Positions 28,776-38,073 of a stretch of 64,000 bases of DNA are shown one piece after another; the stretch's first letter is position 1, and every line of letters begins with the position of its first letter. The notes beneath the pieces are model-generated. The model did not search any database. It saw only the letters and a list, made by a program, of their open reading frames with translations, and had not been told where the DNA came from. The DNA is from Rossellomorea pakistanensis (GTDB lineage Bacteria > Bacillota > Bacilli > Bacillales > Bacillaceae_B): NCBI RefSeq assembly GCF_016908495.1, contig NZ_JAFBDZ010000001.1, positions 1,054,001 to 1,118,000 of the forward strand. The letters run 5' to 3'. Position numbers and translations under genes: made by a program.

Positions 28776-28799
28776 AGAATTGACCTTTGGTTCAATTCT
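28776..28799. promoter_or_regulatory. Inverted repeat just upstream of buk
   Basis: AGAATTGACC and GTTCAATTCT, 10-bp arms with one mismatch around TTTG, ending 20 bp before the buk start. It could be an operator or an RNA hairpin; no T-run follows, so it is not a terminator. Confidence 0.4.
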
Positions 28800-28936
28800 T
28801 TAATGGTCTATTTTCGATCTTAAAAATCATACCCCTTTGTTTTCATGACCATTAGAAATACAGATGCCGTGATTAACGAATAAAGAGCAAAGATTAAAGT
28901 CAATTAATCCAAGCCTCTTTTACCATCTATTCCTAA

Positions 28937-28986
28937 AAAGAACGCTTTTCTCAAAACGCAAACTGCATCAGTGAAAAAAGCGTCTC
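28937..28986 (-). terminator. Weak terminator or processing hairpin between bcd and buk
   Basis: Minus-strand GACGCTTTTTTCA pairs imperfectly with TGAGAAAAGCGTTC across an 18-nt loop, followed by TTTTT. It may make the buk-to-bkdB part less abundant than ptb-bcd. Confidence 0.45.
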
Positions 28987-29000
28987 TTCCCATTCTTCCC

Positions 29001-30098
29001 TTATCGACGATAACTTAGAATATTTTTTCCATTTTGAAGGAATTGACTGCGAGATTTACGCATTTTCTCAATTCTTTCTTCTGCCATACGATCTGCAGCC
29101 ATATATGTTGGAATACCATCACGTTTTGCAATTTCAATAACACGTTCAACATTGTTATAAACTTGCTCAACTTTTTTCATTGCACGTTCTCGGTTATATC
29201 CGTATAGTTCATCCGCAACGTTGATAACTCCACCAGCATTGATAACATAATCAGGAGCATAGACAATACCCATTTCATGAATAGTATCTCCATGTGCTGT
29301 TTCCTTAAGCTGGTTATTCGCAGCACCAGCAATAACTTTTGCTTTAATTTGAGGGATCGTTTCATCATTAATAATGGCACCAAGAGCACATGGGGCAAAA
29401 ATATCGCAATCTACACTGTAGATCTCATTTGTATCAACGGCTTTTGCACCAAATTCGTCAACAGCTTTTTGAACCGCTTCTTTATTAATGTCCGTAACAA
29501 TTAAATTTGCCCCTTCATCATGTAAATGACGGCACATATTAAAGGCAACGTTTCCTACACCTTGAACAGCAATTGTTTTACCTTCTAAAGAATCTGTTCC
29601 AAATGCTTCTTTTGCTGCAGCTTTCATTCCACGATAAACTCCATATGCAGTAACAGGAGATGGATTACCTGAAGATCCGAATGCTGGAGAAATACCTGTT
29701 ACAAAGTCTGTCTCCTCATGGATAAGGTCCATATCCGCAACCGTTGTTCCAACATCCTCAGCAGTAATATAACGACCGTTCAAGCCTTGAATAAAGCGAC
29801 CGAATGCACGGAACATTTCTTCATTCTTATCTTTTCTAGGGTCCCCGATAATAACCGTTTTTCCTCCGCCTAGATTTAATCCAGCAGCAGCATTTTTATA
29901 CGTCATCCCTTTAGCAAGACGAAGAGCGTCTTCAATTGCTGCTTCTTCGCTTTCATATGTCCACATACGTGTTCCACCTAAAGCAGGTCCCAATGTTGTA
30001 TCATGAATCCCGATGATGGCTTTTAAACCAGATTGTTCATCTTGACAGAATAAAAGTTGCTCATAATCGTATTTCTCCATATAAGTAAAAATTTTCAT
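29001..30098 (-). CDS. bcd: Leucine (branched-chain amino acid) dehydrogenase
   Basis: 365 residues. The catalytic K80 lies in LGGGKTVI; the substrate region has [11 protein letters not shown]; the NAD domain has [13 protein letters not shown]. It deaminates Leu, Val and Ile to the keto acids used by the Bkd complex. AGGAGG precedes the ATG. Starts 22 bp after ptb. Confidence 0.97.
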   Translation of the reverse strand: MKIFTYMEKYDYEQLLFCQDEQSGLKAIIGIHDTTLGPALGGTRMWTYESEEAAIEDALRLAKGMTYKNAAAGLNLGGGKTVIIGDPRKDKNEEMFRAFGRFIQGLNGRYITAEDVGTTVADMDLIHEETDFVTGISPAFGSSGNPSPVTAYGVYRGMKAAAKEAFGTDSLEGKTIAVQGVGNVAFNMCRHLHDEGANLIVTDINKEAVQKAVDEFGAKAVDTNEIYSVDCDIFAPCALGAIINDETIPQIKAKVIAGAANNQLKETAHGDTIHEMGIVYAPDYVINAGGVINVADELYGYNRERAMKKVEQVYNNVERVIEIAKRDGIPTYMAADRMAEERIEKMRKSRSQFLQNGKNILSYRR

Positions 30099-30120
30099 TG
30101 TAAAATCCTCCTAAAGATTC

Positions 30121-31026
30121 TTATTTTTTTGCTGAACAAATGGCTAGAGCTAAAGAATATAGTTTGCTCTGCGCACTATCTGCCCTTGAAGTAAGAACAA
30201 TCGGTGCCTTTGCACCAGCAATGACTGCTCCAACCTTTGCTCTTGCAAAATACATGAGTGATTTATATAGTGCATTACCCGCTTCGATTGTAGGAACGAG
30301 TAAAATATCTGCTTGCCCTGCTACTTCACTAGAGATCTTTTTGTGTTCGGCTGCTTCTAAAGATACGGCGTTATCCAATGCCAATGGTCCATCCACAATA
30401 CAATGTGGAATCTGACCACGTTTATTCATTTGAGTAAGGACAGCAGCATCTAATGTTGCTTGCATATTTGGATTAACAACCTCAACAGCTGCAATTGGCG
30501 CTACTTTTGGATAATCAATCCCGATTGACCTGGCGACTCCTACTGCATTATTAATGATTTGTACCTTTTGATCTAACTCAGGTGCAATATTCATGGCAGC
30601 ATCCGTAACAAGAATTAATCGTTCATACCCCGGGACCTCAAATGCCGCTACATGAGATAGCACATTTCCAGTACGAAGGCCAAATTCTTTATTTAATACA
30701 GCTTTTAAAATAATCGCTGTCGCCACATTCCCTTTCATCAGAGCATTGGCGTCATTATTTTTAACCGCTTTAACGGCTTCTTCTGCTGATTCCTTATTAG
30801 AATCAGTATGCAGTATTTTTACCGATTCGGTCTTTAAAAGCTCAGGATGATTTGTTTCGATAATAGTTTCAATCTTTTCTTTATGACCGTAAAGTAAGAA
30901 ATTAGCCATTCCACGTTCTACTGCCATAGAAACAGCTTCTAATACTTCTGCATCCTCAGCAGCTGCAACAGCTACAGTTGCTTCTTCCCATTGGGTTGCT
31001 TGGTTAATAAGTGTCTCTAAATCCAT
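30121..31026 (-). CDS. ptb: Phosphate butyryltransferase
   Basis: 301 residues of the phosphotransacylase family; DAAMNIAPELDQK, PKVAPIAAVEVVNP and VPTIEAGNALYKSL are visible family segments. It swaps CoA for phosphate on butyryl- or branched acyl-CoA, handing substrate to Buk. First gene of the operon, preceded by the sigma-54 promoter. The Shine-Dalgarno (AAGGGG) is far from the ATG. Confidence 0.95.
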   Translation of the reverse strand: MDLETLINQATQWEEATVAVAAAEDAEVLEAVSMAVERGMANFLLYGHKEKIETIIETNHPELLKTESVKILHTDSNKESAEEAVKAVKNNDANALMKGNVATAIILKAVLNKEFGLRTGNVLSHVAAFEVPGYERLILVTDAAMNIAPELDQKVQIINNAVGVARSIGIDYPKVAPIAAVEVVNPNMQATLDAAVLTQMNKRGQIPHCIVDGPLALDNAVSLEAAEHKKISSEVAGQADILLVPTIEAGNALYKSLMYFARAKVGAVIAGAKAPIVLTSRADSAQSKLYSLALAICSAKK

Positions 31027-31075
31027 CTGTGTTTTTTCAACCCCTTTTCCTTTCGTTGCGTCCCACTATTCTATA

Positions 31076-31091
31076 TGCAAGAACCGTGCCA
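31076..31091 (-). promoter_or_regulatory. Sigma-54 (SigL) -24/-12 promoter of the bkd operon
   Basis: Minus strand TGGCACGGTTCTTGCA equals the consensus TGGCAC-N5-TTGCA exactly. It lies 50 bp upstream of ptb, directly downstream of the gene for the sigma-54 activator BkdR. Confidence 0.93.
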
Positions 31092-31104
31092 ACTTTTCAT
31101 TTGT

Positions 31105-31118
31105 TGAAAACGCTTTAA
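31105..31118. promoter_or_regulatory. cre-like site next to the bkd sigma-54 promoter
   Basis: TGAAAACGCTTTAA matches 13 of 14 positions of TGWAANCGNTNWCA and sits 14 bp upstream of the -24 element, where bound CcpA could block the activator. Confidence 0.4.
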
Positions 31119-31124
31119 TTTCAC

Positions 31125-31157
31125 GCGTATAAGCATGCATTTTTTTTCATGCTACGC
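31125..31157. promoter_or_regulatory. Dyad upstream of the bkd promoter, possible BkdR site
   Basis: GCGTATAAGCATG and CATGCTACGC form imperfect arms around an A/T run, 34-66 bp upstream of the -24 box and just after the bkdR stop. Upstream activating sequence for BkdR is an inference; it may also end the bkdR transcript. Confidence 0.4.
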
Positions 31158-31160
31158 AAA

Positions 31161-33224
31161 TTATTGCACGTCACTTATTTCAATTTTGTATTTATCAATT
31201 TTATAATAAAGATTTCTTAATGAAATTTTTAATGATTTGGCTGTAGCCGTTTTATTACCCTTATTTTGTACTAAAACCTGTTGAATAATGTCTTTTTCAT
31301 ATTGTTCCATTAAAGTATTTAAATCTTCATGGGAAGTTTGGGGAATAGTCCTAGATTCCTTTATATCTTCTTTAATGATTAACTGTGGTAAGTGATGTTG
31401 TTCGATTACGGTTTCATTATAGTTCATAAAAATAATCGCTCTTCCCAGAATGTTCTCAAGCTCCCTTACGTTACCTGGCCAGTGATAATTCACTAATTTC
31501 CCCATAGTCTCTGGTGAAATTCCTTCAACATTGCGTCCATAATCTTGATTGATTTTCGTAATTAAATTTTCGCATAGCTTCGGAATATCATTGATTCTTT
31601 TTCTCAGAGGTGGAATTTGAATAGGCATGCGATTTAAACGGTAATACAAATCTTCTCTGAAGGATCCGTCTGCCATTCCCTTTTCTAAATTAACATTTGT
31701 CGCTGCAATAACGCGTACATTTATAGGAATCGACTTTGTCCCTCCTACTCTAACGATTTCATTTTCTTGTAATACTCGAAGAAGTTTAGCTTGTGTGTTA
31801 ACACTTAATTCTCCGATTTCATCGAGAAATATACTTCCGTTATTAGATTCCTCAAACAACCCTCTTTTGCCGCCTCTTTTCGCACCTGAAAATGCTCCCT
31901 CTTCATATCCAAATAACTCACTTTCTAATAGACTTTCGGAGAGAGCTGCACAATTGACTCGAATAAATTTGTTGTACTTTCGGTTACTAGCGTTATGTAT
32001 GGCATGAGCAAAGAGCTCTTTTCCAGTTCCAGATTCCCCTCTTAATAAGACAGTTGCAGGTGTTTTCGCTCCAAGTTTTGCTTGTTCTACAGCTAGCATC
32101 ATCTCTTCTGAATCCCCAATAATATCATCAAACATATATTTCGCTTCAAGAGTTCGGATAATTCTTCTTGCTCTGTCGAGTTCTTTATTAAGCGATTGAA
32201 TCTCAGACATATCATGAATGACCCCTACACTCCCCTTTATTTTCCCATGTACAATAATTGGAGCTACATTCACAATAACTTCTTTTTTGTTAGGACCAAC
32301 CCTCATTTTGACCCCTCGAATCGCCCGGCGGGTTTGCAGCACCTTTAAATGCATACTTTCACCTTCTGATATGTCAGCAGTAGCTGGTTTACCAATTACT
32401 TCTTCCTGAGTCAATCCTGTTATTCTTGTATAAGCCGGGTTGATTAATAATCCTCTACCTTCTTCATCCACTACCGAAATGGCATCATCACTCGATTGAA
32501 TAATAGCTTCAAGCATTGTGTGAATTTCCTTGAGGTTTGTAATTTCTTCTGCCAGATTTACGACCTCTGTTATATCTTTAAAGACTGCAAATGCCCCAAT
32601 TACTTCATCGTCGTTCGTAATCATCGGAATACGATTCGTAATAATCTTCAAGCCATTATCAAGGACGAGTTCCTTGTTTGATTCCGTTCTTTTTGTTTCA
32701 AGAATGCGCGGCAACTCACTTCTCGGGATAATTTGATAAATATTCTTACCGAGTGCCTCTTCCTCTGTAATTCCAATCATTCTTTCGGCACTTTTGTTAA
32801 AAAGAATAACGCTTCCTTTGTCATCAATGCCAATCATAGCATCATCAGTAGAATTAAAAATTAAATCTCTCGTGAAAGATTCATTTTTCAATTGGCCGAT
32901 TAAATCTTCTTTTTCTTCAAGAAGCTTAGCGATTAAATAGGCAACACTCCCGGGAATAAGAACAGTGTTTTTACTACGCGCATCCCTTAATTCTTCAAAA
33001 ACTTTTACATCCCCAGTAACTTCCACGACAATATCGATCTCTTCAGTTAAAAAATCACGCCAATCCCTTCCAACCGGAATATCATTTTCAACTGCAAATT
33101 GAAGCCCTGGAGAATTCGGATTCAAATCACAAACAGCAGCAATTTTTAATACTGTAGTTTCTTTCAAAATTTTTAAGATCGCGATACCGCCTTTACCGCC
33201 ACCTACTACTAATACTTTTTGCAA
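31161..33224 (-). CDS. bkdR: Sigma-54-dependent activator of the bkd operon
   Basis: 687 residues. An N-terminal Rossmann-like segment ([15 protein letters not shown]) is followed by two PAS domains (about 115-225 and 240-350), an AAA+ domain with GESGTGKE (Walker A), the sigma-54 contact loop as GAFSGA and FLDEIGEL (Walker B), and a Fis-type helix-turn-helix ([20 protein letters not shown]). The loop has Ser where GAFTGA is usual. TTG start with GAGGTG upstream. It activates ptb-bkd in response to branched-chain amino or keto acids (family knowledge). Confidence 0.95.
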   Translation of the reverse strand: MQKVLVVGGGKGGIAILKILKETTVLKIAAVCDLNPNSPGLQFAVENDIPVGRDWRDFLTEEIDIVVEVTGDVKVFEELRDARSKNTVLIPGSVAYLIAKLLEEKEDLIGQLKNESFTRDLIFNSTDDAMIGIDDKGSVILFNKSAERMIGITEEEALGKNIYQIIPRSELPRILETKRTESNKELVLDNGLKIITNRIPMITNDDEVIGAFAVFKDITEVVNLAEEITNLKEIHTMLEAIIQSSDDAISVVDEEGRGLLINPAYTRITGLTQEEVIGKPATADISEGESMHLKVLQTRRAIRGVKMRVGPNKKEVIVNVAPIIVHGKIKGSVGVIHDMSEIQSLNKELDRARRIIRTLEAKYMFDDIIGDSEEMMLAVEQAKLGAKTPATVLLRGESGTGKELFAHAIHNASNRKYNKFIRVNCAALSESLLESELFGYEEGAFSGAKRGGKRGLFEESNNGSIFLDEIGELSVNTQAKLLRVLQENEIVRVGGTKSIPINVRVIAATNVNLEKGMADGSFREDLYYRLNRMPIQIPPLRKRINDIPKLCENLITKINQDYGRNVEGISPETMGKLVNYHWPGNVRELENILGRAIIFMNYNETVIEQHHLPQLIIKEDIKESRTIPQTSHEDLNTLMEQYEKDIIQQVLVQNKGNKTATAKSLKISLRNLYYKIDKYKIEISDVQ

Positions 33225-33355
33225 TTTTCTTCACCTCTAGAATCTATACCGTGCAATTTCATTCACTCACTTCTTATTATATCTGAAAGGCTTTTCCTTG
33301 ACAATTTTCTTTAATGGTATATGCTTTTTGTAGCTAGTACGAAGGAGTAATAAAA

Positions 33356-33589
33356 ATGATACGATTAATTGCTTTAATCATTATGGTCATACCTGGAGCT
33401 CTTGCAGCATTAGGGATTAAGTTGATGAGAGACATGTTATTCGGTATTCTCCAGCCACCATTTCCTTATTTGTGGCTTCAGTTTATTGTAGGATTACTAT
33501 TCTTTTTAGCGGGGTTAGGCTTCATTGCCGGATTTATCCTGCACCGCGATCGAAAGAGAAATAAAGTTCAGGGACGTTTTCGAAAATAG
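33356..33589 (+). CDS. yqzF: DUF2627 membrane protein (YqzF)
   Basis: 77 residues with two membrane helices (LIALIIMVIPGALAALGI and FIVGLLFFLAGLGFIAGFIL in outline) and a basic tail HRDRKRNKVQGRF. Size and the GIKLMRDMLFGILQPPFP loop match YqzF, always found near bkdR. Function unknown. AAGGAG lies upstream. Divergent from bkdR. Confidence 0.88.
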   Translation: MIRLIALIIMVIPGALAALGIKLMRDMLFGILQPPFPYLWLQFIVGLLFFLAGLGFIAGFILHRDRKRNKVQGRFRK

Positions 33590-33614
33590 AAATGATAATT
33601 TGATTAAAAGAAAG

Positions 33615-33711
33615 CGAAAAGCGCCTTGAATAGGCCTGACAAGCATAAGACGAGTCACCTAGACTAGATGGTTTGGCTTATGACTCGATAGCCTAGATGC
33701 TGTAGCTGGAC
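33615..33711 (+). repeat. Copy of the GCGGAAGCGCCTTGA repeat (family 1)
   Basis: Reads GCGAAAAGCGCCTTGAATAG, then AAGCATAAGACGAGTC, TTGGCTTATGACTCGA and the ending TGTAGCTGGAC. The same ordered blocks recur at 47.9-48.1 kb (inverted) and 61.7 kb. Confidence 0.75.
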
Positions 33712-33768
33712 AAGAACAAACTTTTTCATCTATAAACAGTCCGAACTTTTATACATTCTTATCAAAGA

Positions 33769-33805
33769 AAAAAAGGGATTAACCTATTTGTGGTTAATCC
33801 CTTTT
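33769..33805. terminator. Terminator after the glycerophosphodiesterase gene
   Basis: AAAAGGGATTAACC and GGTTAATCCCTTTT arms; it includes the last codons of the minus-strand gene and is flanked by A- and T-runs, so it can work in both directions. Confidence 0.88.
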
Positions 33806-34530
33806 CTATAAGCATTAAGTACTCCAATTGCTTTTTCAGGGTAATCCGTAATAATAGCGGCACAATTCACCTTTATAAGGCGCTTCATTAAAGGTTTGGC
33901 ATTAATCGTATACGGCCTCACTGCCACCCCAGCTTTCTGCGCGTCTACAATCATATGATCCGTTATCACTTTAATATTTGGGTGTATGGCTTTTGCATGA
34001 ATCGACTCAGCATAAACCCACGGCATAAATAAGCCATTTGAATATAGCGGTGCAATCTCGATACTAGGGTTGATTCTATAACAATGAACAATTGAATAAT
34101 GATTAAAAGATGAAAGGATGACTCTGTCTTCATAATGAAATTCTTCTATAAGACCAATCACCTTTTCTTCAAGTTGTGGATATGGGATCACACCATTTTT
34201 TAATTCCACATTACAAATCATTTGATTCCCTTGCATCCATTGAAACACTTCCCTAAGAGATGGGATTTTAGGCTGTTTGAAAGGTTTTTTAAATTTATAG
34301 CTGGCGTTAAAGGATTGAATTTCCTTCAATGTATAATCTTGAACAAAACCTCTATCATTTGTCGTCCTGTCAATACTTTCATCATGGATGACGACTACTT
34401 CACCATCCTTTGAAAGTTGAACATCTAATTCTATGCCGTCAGCTCCAACTCTTTCTGCTTCTAGAAAGGCTTCCATCGTATTTTCTGGATGAGTTCCAGC
34501 TGAACCTCGATGAGCAATAATTAAGGTCAT
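33784..34530 (-). CDS. yqiK: Glycerophosphodiester phosphodiesterase (YqiK)
   Basis: 248 residues of the GDPD TIM-barrel family: IAHRGSAGTHPENTMEAF (catalytic His and Glu), GADGIELDVQLSKDGEVVVIHD (metal ligands and second His) and NVELKNG. It splits glycerophosphodiesters to glycerol-3-phosphate. No signal peptide from this start, so cytoplasmic. I start at MTLIIAHRG because GGGAG lies 9 nt upstream; the longer frame adds a 31-residue hydrophobic stretch without its own ribosome site. Confidence 0.9.
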   Translation of the reverse strand: MTLIIAHRGSAGTHPENTMEAFLEAERVGADGIELDVQLSKDGEVVVIHDESIDRTTNDRGFVQDYTLKEIQSFNASYKFKKPFKQPKIPSLREVFQWMQGNQMICNVELKNGVIPYPQLEEKVIGLIEEFHYEDRVILSSFNHYSIVHCYRINPSIEIAPLYSNGLFMPWVYAESIHAKAIHPNIKVITDHMIVDAQKAGVAVRPYTINAKPLMKRLIKVNCAAIITDYPEKAIGVLNAYRKGINHK

Positions 34531-34670
34531 TCCATTCATCTCCCAGCTTTTAATAAATACCTTAATAAATAGTATAGAGGAAAATGGTATGATTTTCATA
34601 CTGAAGCGAATTACATGAACCAATGATTAGTCTCATGATATGATATTTCTATACAGGAAAGGAGAAATGT

Positions 34671-35108
34671 ATGAAAAAAATTCGTTTAGTTCTTTTAAGT
34701 GTTATATTTTTAATGCTAGGTGGATGCTCCGTTCTAGAGGACGTAAATAACTCATTGGATTATTTGAATGAAACTACAGATTATATAAACGAATTAAGTA
34801 CCTTTGCAGAAGAAGCTCCTTCACTTTTTCAAGACGCAGCCACAAACCCTGACTCATTACAGAAATTAGAAGATCAAATCACAACTTTAGAAAAAAGTGC
34901 ACAAGAATTCAATGAGCTTAAACCACCTTCAGTTGCTAAGGATGTCCACAATTCCATTGTCGAAAAAAATGAACGATTGTTAAGTGAAATCAACAATGCA
35001 AAACAAAATGGAGAATTAGCCATTGAACAAATCAATAACTCAGAAATATTCACCACCATTAATGAAATTAAAGAGCTGCAAAGCCAAATTGAAGAATTAG
35101 GGTTATAA
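34671..35108 (+). CDS. Lipoprotein, DUF6376 / YqiH-like
   Basis: 145 residues. A lipoprotein signal peptide ends in the lipobox LGGC (C19). The mature part is helical and acidic (EDQITTLEKSAQEF, EIKELQSQIEELGL), probably coiled coil, on the outer face of the membrane. B. subtilis has the lipoprotein YqiH at this place. Role unknown. GGAAAGGAG precedes ATG; divergent from yqiK. Confidence 0.82.
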   Translation: MKKIRLVLLSVIFLMLGGCSVLEDVNNSLDYLNETTDYINELSTFAEEAPSLFQDAATNPDSLQKLEDQITTLEKSAQEFNELKPPSVAKDVHNSIVEKNERLLSEINNAKQNGELAIEQINNSEIFTTINEIKELQSQIEELGL

Positions 35109-35123
35109 ATATAAATTTATGCA

Positions 35124-35244
35124 AGGGCTGTCCCATTAAGGGTCTGAACCACTATGATTGCCCATCAATAGAAGATGTCCCTGTCGCTTCCTTCTTTTGA
35201 TGGTAGTTATGGTTCCTGACAACTTGGCATTGGGGACAGCCCTA
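35124..35244 (-). repeat. Hairpin repeat bounded by GGGCTGTCCC (family 2), inverted copy
   Basis: Reverse-complement order relative to the copies at 8.1 and 12.5 kb: GGGCTGTCCC, GTCTGAACCACTATGATT, then GTAGTTATGGTTCCTGAC and GGGGACAGCCC. The terminal arms pair, giving a long stem that also ends the lipoprotein transcript. Confidence 0.8.
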
Positions 35245-35325
35245 ATTACTTTAATATGTTGTTTGATAAACGATGTTACCATCTTGATCTATTGAATCTT
35301 GAGAGTTATCCTTCTTCCTTTTTTT

Positions 35326-35488
35326 AAAGGCTGTATTTCGTAAACTTTGTTGCTATTTTTCAAATAAAGTTGTGGTTAATTTCCGTTTCAGGTTGCTCGC
35401 TTCTACATGAGTCTCGCTCCTTCCACTTCAATCAACTTCTTTATCCATGGTTTGCTTTCACAAAATCTATTTATCGAAAATAGCCTTT
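35326..35488. repeat. MITE-like element with AAAGGCTRTWTTCG terminal inverted repeats (family 3)
   Basis: Left end AAAGGCTGTATTTCGTAAAC, right end (reverse complement) AAAGGCTATTTTCGATAAAT. The inside contains GGTTGCTCGCTTC and GAGTCTCGCTCCTTCCACTT. 163 bp, no ORF. A longer relative is at 57023-57242. Confidence 0.65.
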
Positions 35489-35611
35489 TTCAAAATTAAA
35501 AAACACCCTGACATAGAAATAATGTAAAGGTGTTCAATATAGTACATTAGAAATTCCACCAGAAACATCCAGTAATAATCTTCTCATTAGAATAAGTTAA
35601 TCCTTATCCTC

Positions 35612-36385
35612 TCAGGATGCTTTATGCTCGAGTCGTAATTTATCCGCTACCATTGCGATAAATTCCGAGTTCGTTGGTTTAGCTTTTGTCATGCTAACCG
35701 TATAACCAAATAGTGATGAGATTGAATCAATGTTTCCGCGGCTCCACGCAACCTCGATTGCATGACGAATAGCACGTTCTACACGACTTGCTGTTGTATT
35801 GTACTTCTTCGCAATATCAGGATATAAAACCTTTGTAATCGAACCAAGCAATTCGATATCATTATAAACCATAGAAATCGCTTCACGTAAATATAAATAT
35901 CCTTTGATATGAGCAGGTACACCAATTTCATGGATAATGCTTGTAATACTCGCATCTAAATTTTTTGGTTTATGTTCTGTAGTAGGTCTGGAGGATTTTT
36001 TGATGATCGGATTCGATTTTCCGCTTACCTGACGAATATGACTTACTAAGTTTTCCATGTCAAATGGTTTTAAAATAAAATAGGATGCCCCTAAATCCAC
36101 TGCTTTCTTCGTTACATCCTCTTGCCCAAATGCAGTAAGCATAATGACATTAGGAATACTTGTCCGTTCTCTTAATCGTTCTAATACTGCTAAGCCGTCT
36201 AAATGTGGCATAATAATATCTAATACAAGAACATCCGGCTCGACTTCTTCTAATAATTCAAGACACTCTTGTCCATTATGAGCAACACCAGCAACTTCCA
36301 TATCATTTTGTGATGAAATATAATCTTCCAACAAAGAAACTAATTCACGGTTATCATCCACTACACAGACTTTAATTGATTTCAC
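35612..36385 (-). CDS. spo0A: Stage 0 sporulation response regulator Spo0A
   Basis: 257 residues. N-terminal receiver: acidic pocket D10/D11, phosphorylation site D56 in VLVLDIIMP, Lys in FILKPFD. The C-terminal DNA-binding domain ([26 protein letters not shown] ... in outline, [37 protein letters not shown]) is nearly identical to B. subtilis. The master switch of sporulation, activated by the phosphorelay. GTG start at 36385 with AGGAGG 9 nt upstream; the upstream residues MRRKSV have no ribosome site. Confidence 0.98.
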   Translation of the reverse strand: MKSIKVCVVDDNRELVSLLEDYISSQNDMEVAGVAHNGQECLELLEEVEPDVLVLDIIMPHLDGLAVLERLRERTSIPNVIMLTAFGQEDVTKKAVDLGASYFILKPFDMENLVSHIRQVSGKSNPIIKKSSRPTTEHKPKNLDASITSIIHEIGVPAHIKGYLYLREAISMVYNDIELLGSITKVLYPDIAKKYNTTASRVERAIRHAIEVAWSRGNIDSISSLFGYTVSMTKAKPTNSEFIAMVADKLRLEHKAS

Positions 36386-36451
36386 TACAGATTTCCTCCT
36401 CAATCGAAATGGTCCTTGCTTTTCTCTGTCTATTTTTTATTCTAAGTTATT

Positions 36452-36480
36452 TTTTCGACAACGCAACAGTAAATCCTCTT
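36452..36480 (-). promoter_or_regulatory. SigH-type promoter of spo0A
   Basis: Minus strand AAGAGGATTT (36471-36480), about 14 nt, then CGAAAA: near the SigH consensus RWAGGAWWT-N14-HGAAT. A 0A box overlaps the -10 part, as in the B. subtilis Ps promoter. Confidence 0.6.
36454..36460 (-). promoter_or_regulatory. 0A box (Spo0A-P site) proximal to spo0A
   Basis: Minus strand TGTCGAA, exact 0A box, inside GTTGTCGAAAAAA and overlapping the SigH-like promoter. Confidence 0.65.
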
Positions 36481-36574
36481 ATTTTTTTAAAAAATGTGAA
36501 AAATAATAGTAAATCTTTTGTTTTCTTTATTTTTCTTTCACTTTCGACTGATTTCGATAGTAAAGAAAGTCATT

Positions 36575-36581
36575 TGTCGAA
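36575..36581 (+). promoter_or_regulatory. Distal 0A box upstream of spo0A
   Basis: Plus strand TTTGTCGAAAAA holds an exact TGTCGAA. A one-mismatch box (TTTCGACTG) lies at 36543-36551. Three boxes upstream of spo0A fit its known self-regulation. Confidence 0.55.
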
Positions 36582-36633
36582 AAATCTTTATCCCATTATC
36601 TATCTTAACAAATAATCCTACAAAAGCAAAAAA

Positions 36634-36657
36634 ACAGACGGAAAGGATCCGCCTGTC
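36634..36657 (-). terminator. Terminator of spoIVB
   Basis: Minus strand ACAGGCGG and CCGTCTGT arms around ATCCTTT, then TTTTTTT, directly after the spoIVB stop. Confidence 0.88.
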
Positions 36658-37945
36658 AGCTTGCTTTTTCTTGATTACGTTCATAAATGTTTATACCTGC
36701 TTCATTTAACATCCATTCAATATGAACACCATAGCCTGAAGTAGGGTCATTCACAAAAACATGAGTAACGGCCCCAATAATTTTATCATTTTGAATGATT
36801 GGACTACCACTCATTCCTTGAACAATTCCCCCTGTTTTATCCAGCAAGTCTTTATCTGTAATTTTTATAACCATTCCTTTTGTGGCGGGAAACTTTTGCG
36901 GAATAGTGCTTACAATTTCAATATCGTAAAGTTCAACTTCCTCACCGTCTACAACCGTTAAGATTTGTGCAGGGCCTTCTTTAACTTGATGAGATAAAGC
37001 TACTGGCATCGGACGGTCTAAGAGTCCATTATTGAGATCACGATTTAATTTACCAAATATCCCAAAAGGACTATTTCTTGTGATATCACCAATGACATCC
37101 TTCTCAGAAGAAAATCTCGCCAATTTCTCACCCGGATTTCCATTCATTCCTTTTTCAATAGAGGTAACAGTTGAGTTTAGGATTTGTCCATCTTCCACTT
37201 CGATTGGTTTCTTTGTATCCATATCTGAAATGACATGACCTAATGCCCCATATCTTTTTGACTTTGGATCAAAGAATGTCATTGTTCCAATACCTGCTGC
37301 AGTATCTCTGATGTAAAGACCTAATTTATAATTCTCATCACCATTGTCTTGTAATGGAGTTAAAGTTGTTTCTATTTCTTCTTTATCCCTTTTTAAAACA
37401 ACATTTAAGGACGATCTTTCTTCTCCTGCTTTTTGTACATACGGACCGAGATCTGCTAATTTTTCAATTTTTTCACCGTTAATTTCTGTAATCATATCTC
37501 CAACTTTTATCCCTGCTTTTTCTCCAGGAGATACTTTCCCTTCCCTTGTTTCAATTAAATGATGACCTACTACAAGTACTCCAACCGAATTGAGCTTTAC
37601 GCCAATTGATTGTCCTCCAGGAATAACCTTTAAATTATTTACTACTTCTACATCCACTTTTTTTATCGGAACACCGGCTAATTCAAGCATTACTTCTTCT
37701 TTACCGATTTCATCACCTTTTAAAGTAACGGTTGTTTTTTCGTCTGCAATGGCTAGTTGACTCTTATTTGAAGTAGACATGGCCGTGACAGCGGCAGCCT
37801 TTGAAAGAGTATATTCCTCACCCTGCATCATGACAATTTCATTTGGTAAATCTAAATATTGTTGAAATGGTTTATAAAAACCTATGAAGCAAAGTGAAAC
37901 AAGGAGAATTCCACCAATCCATTTTCTTAATGTCTCTGAATTCAA
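36656..37945 (-). CDS. spoIVB: SpoIVB serine peptidase (sigma-K checkpoint)
   Basis: 429 residues. An N-terminal membrane anchor ([16 protein letters not shown]), a PDZ domain (about 115-200, [19 protein letters not shown]) and the S55 peptidase domain with H237 in GHVISD and S379 in GMSGSPII. Made in the forespore, it is secreted to the intermembrane space and cleaves SpoIVFA to switch on pro-sigma-K processing. TTG start with GAGGAG upstream. Lies between recN and spo0A as in all Bacillus. Confidence 0.97.
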   Translation of the reverse strand: MNSETLRKWIGGILLVSLCFIGFYKPFQQYLDLPNEIVMMQGEEYTLSKAAAVTAMSTSNKSQLAIADEKTTVTLKGDEIGKEEVMLELAGVPIKKVDVEVVNNLKVIPGGQSIGVKLNSVGVLVVGHHLIETREGKVSPGEKAGIKVGDMITEINGEKIEKLADLGPYVQKAGEERSSLNVVLKRDKEEIETTLTPLQDNGDENYKLGLYIRDTAAGIGTMTFFDPKSKRYGALGHVISDMDTKKPIEVEDGQILNSTVTSIEKGMNGNPGEKLARFSSEKDVIGDITRNSPFGIFGKLNRDLNNGLLDRPMPVALSHQVKEGPAQILTVVDGEEVELYDIEIVSTIPQKFPATKGMVIKITDKDLLDKTGGIVQGMSGSPIIQNDKIIGAVTHVFVNDPTSGYGVHIEWMLNEAGINIYERNQEKAS

Positions 37946-38041
37946 AATTATTCACTCTCCTCGTTTCTAATCACACACACTCTCTGATGGCTACACTTTT
38001 AATTTTGCCTTGAAACCCTACATTTATAACTGTTAATTAAG

Positions 38042-38073
38042 AAAAAAAGCTACCCGAATTGGATAGCTTTTCA
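38042..38073 (-). terminator. Terminator of recN
   Basis: Minus strand AAAAGCTATCC and GGGTAGCTTTTTTT arms around AATTC, overlapping the recN stop codon. Confidence 0.85.

Noticed and set aside
34531..34623. Hydrophobic N-terminal extension of the glycerophosphodiesterase as a signal peptide
   Set aside because: No ribosome site for the upstream ATG, while the downstream ATG has GGGAG at good distance and gives the normal cytoplasmic length.
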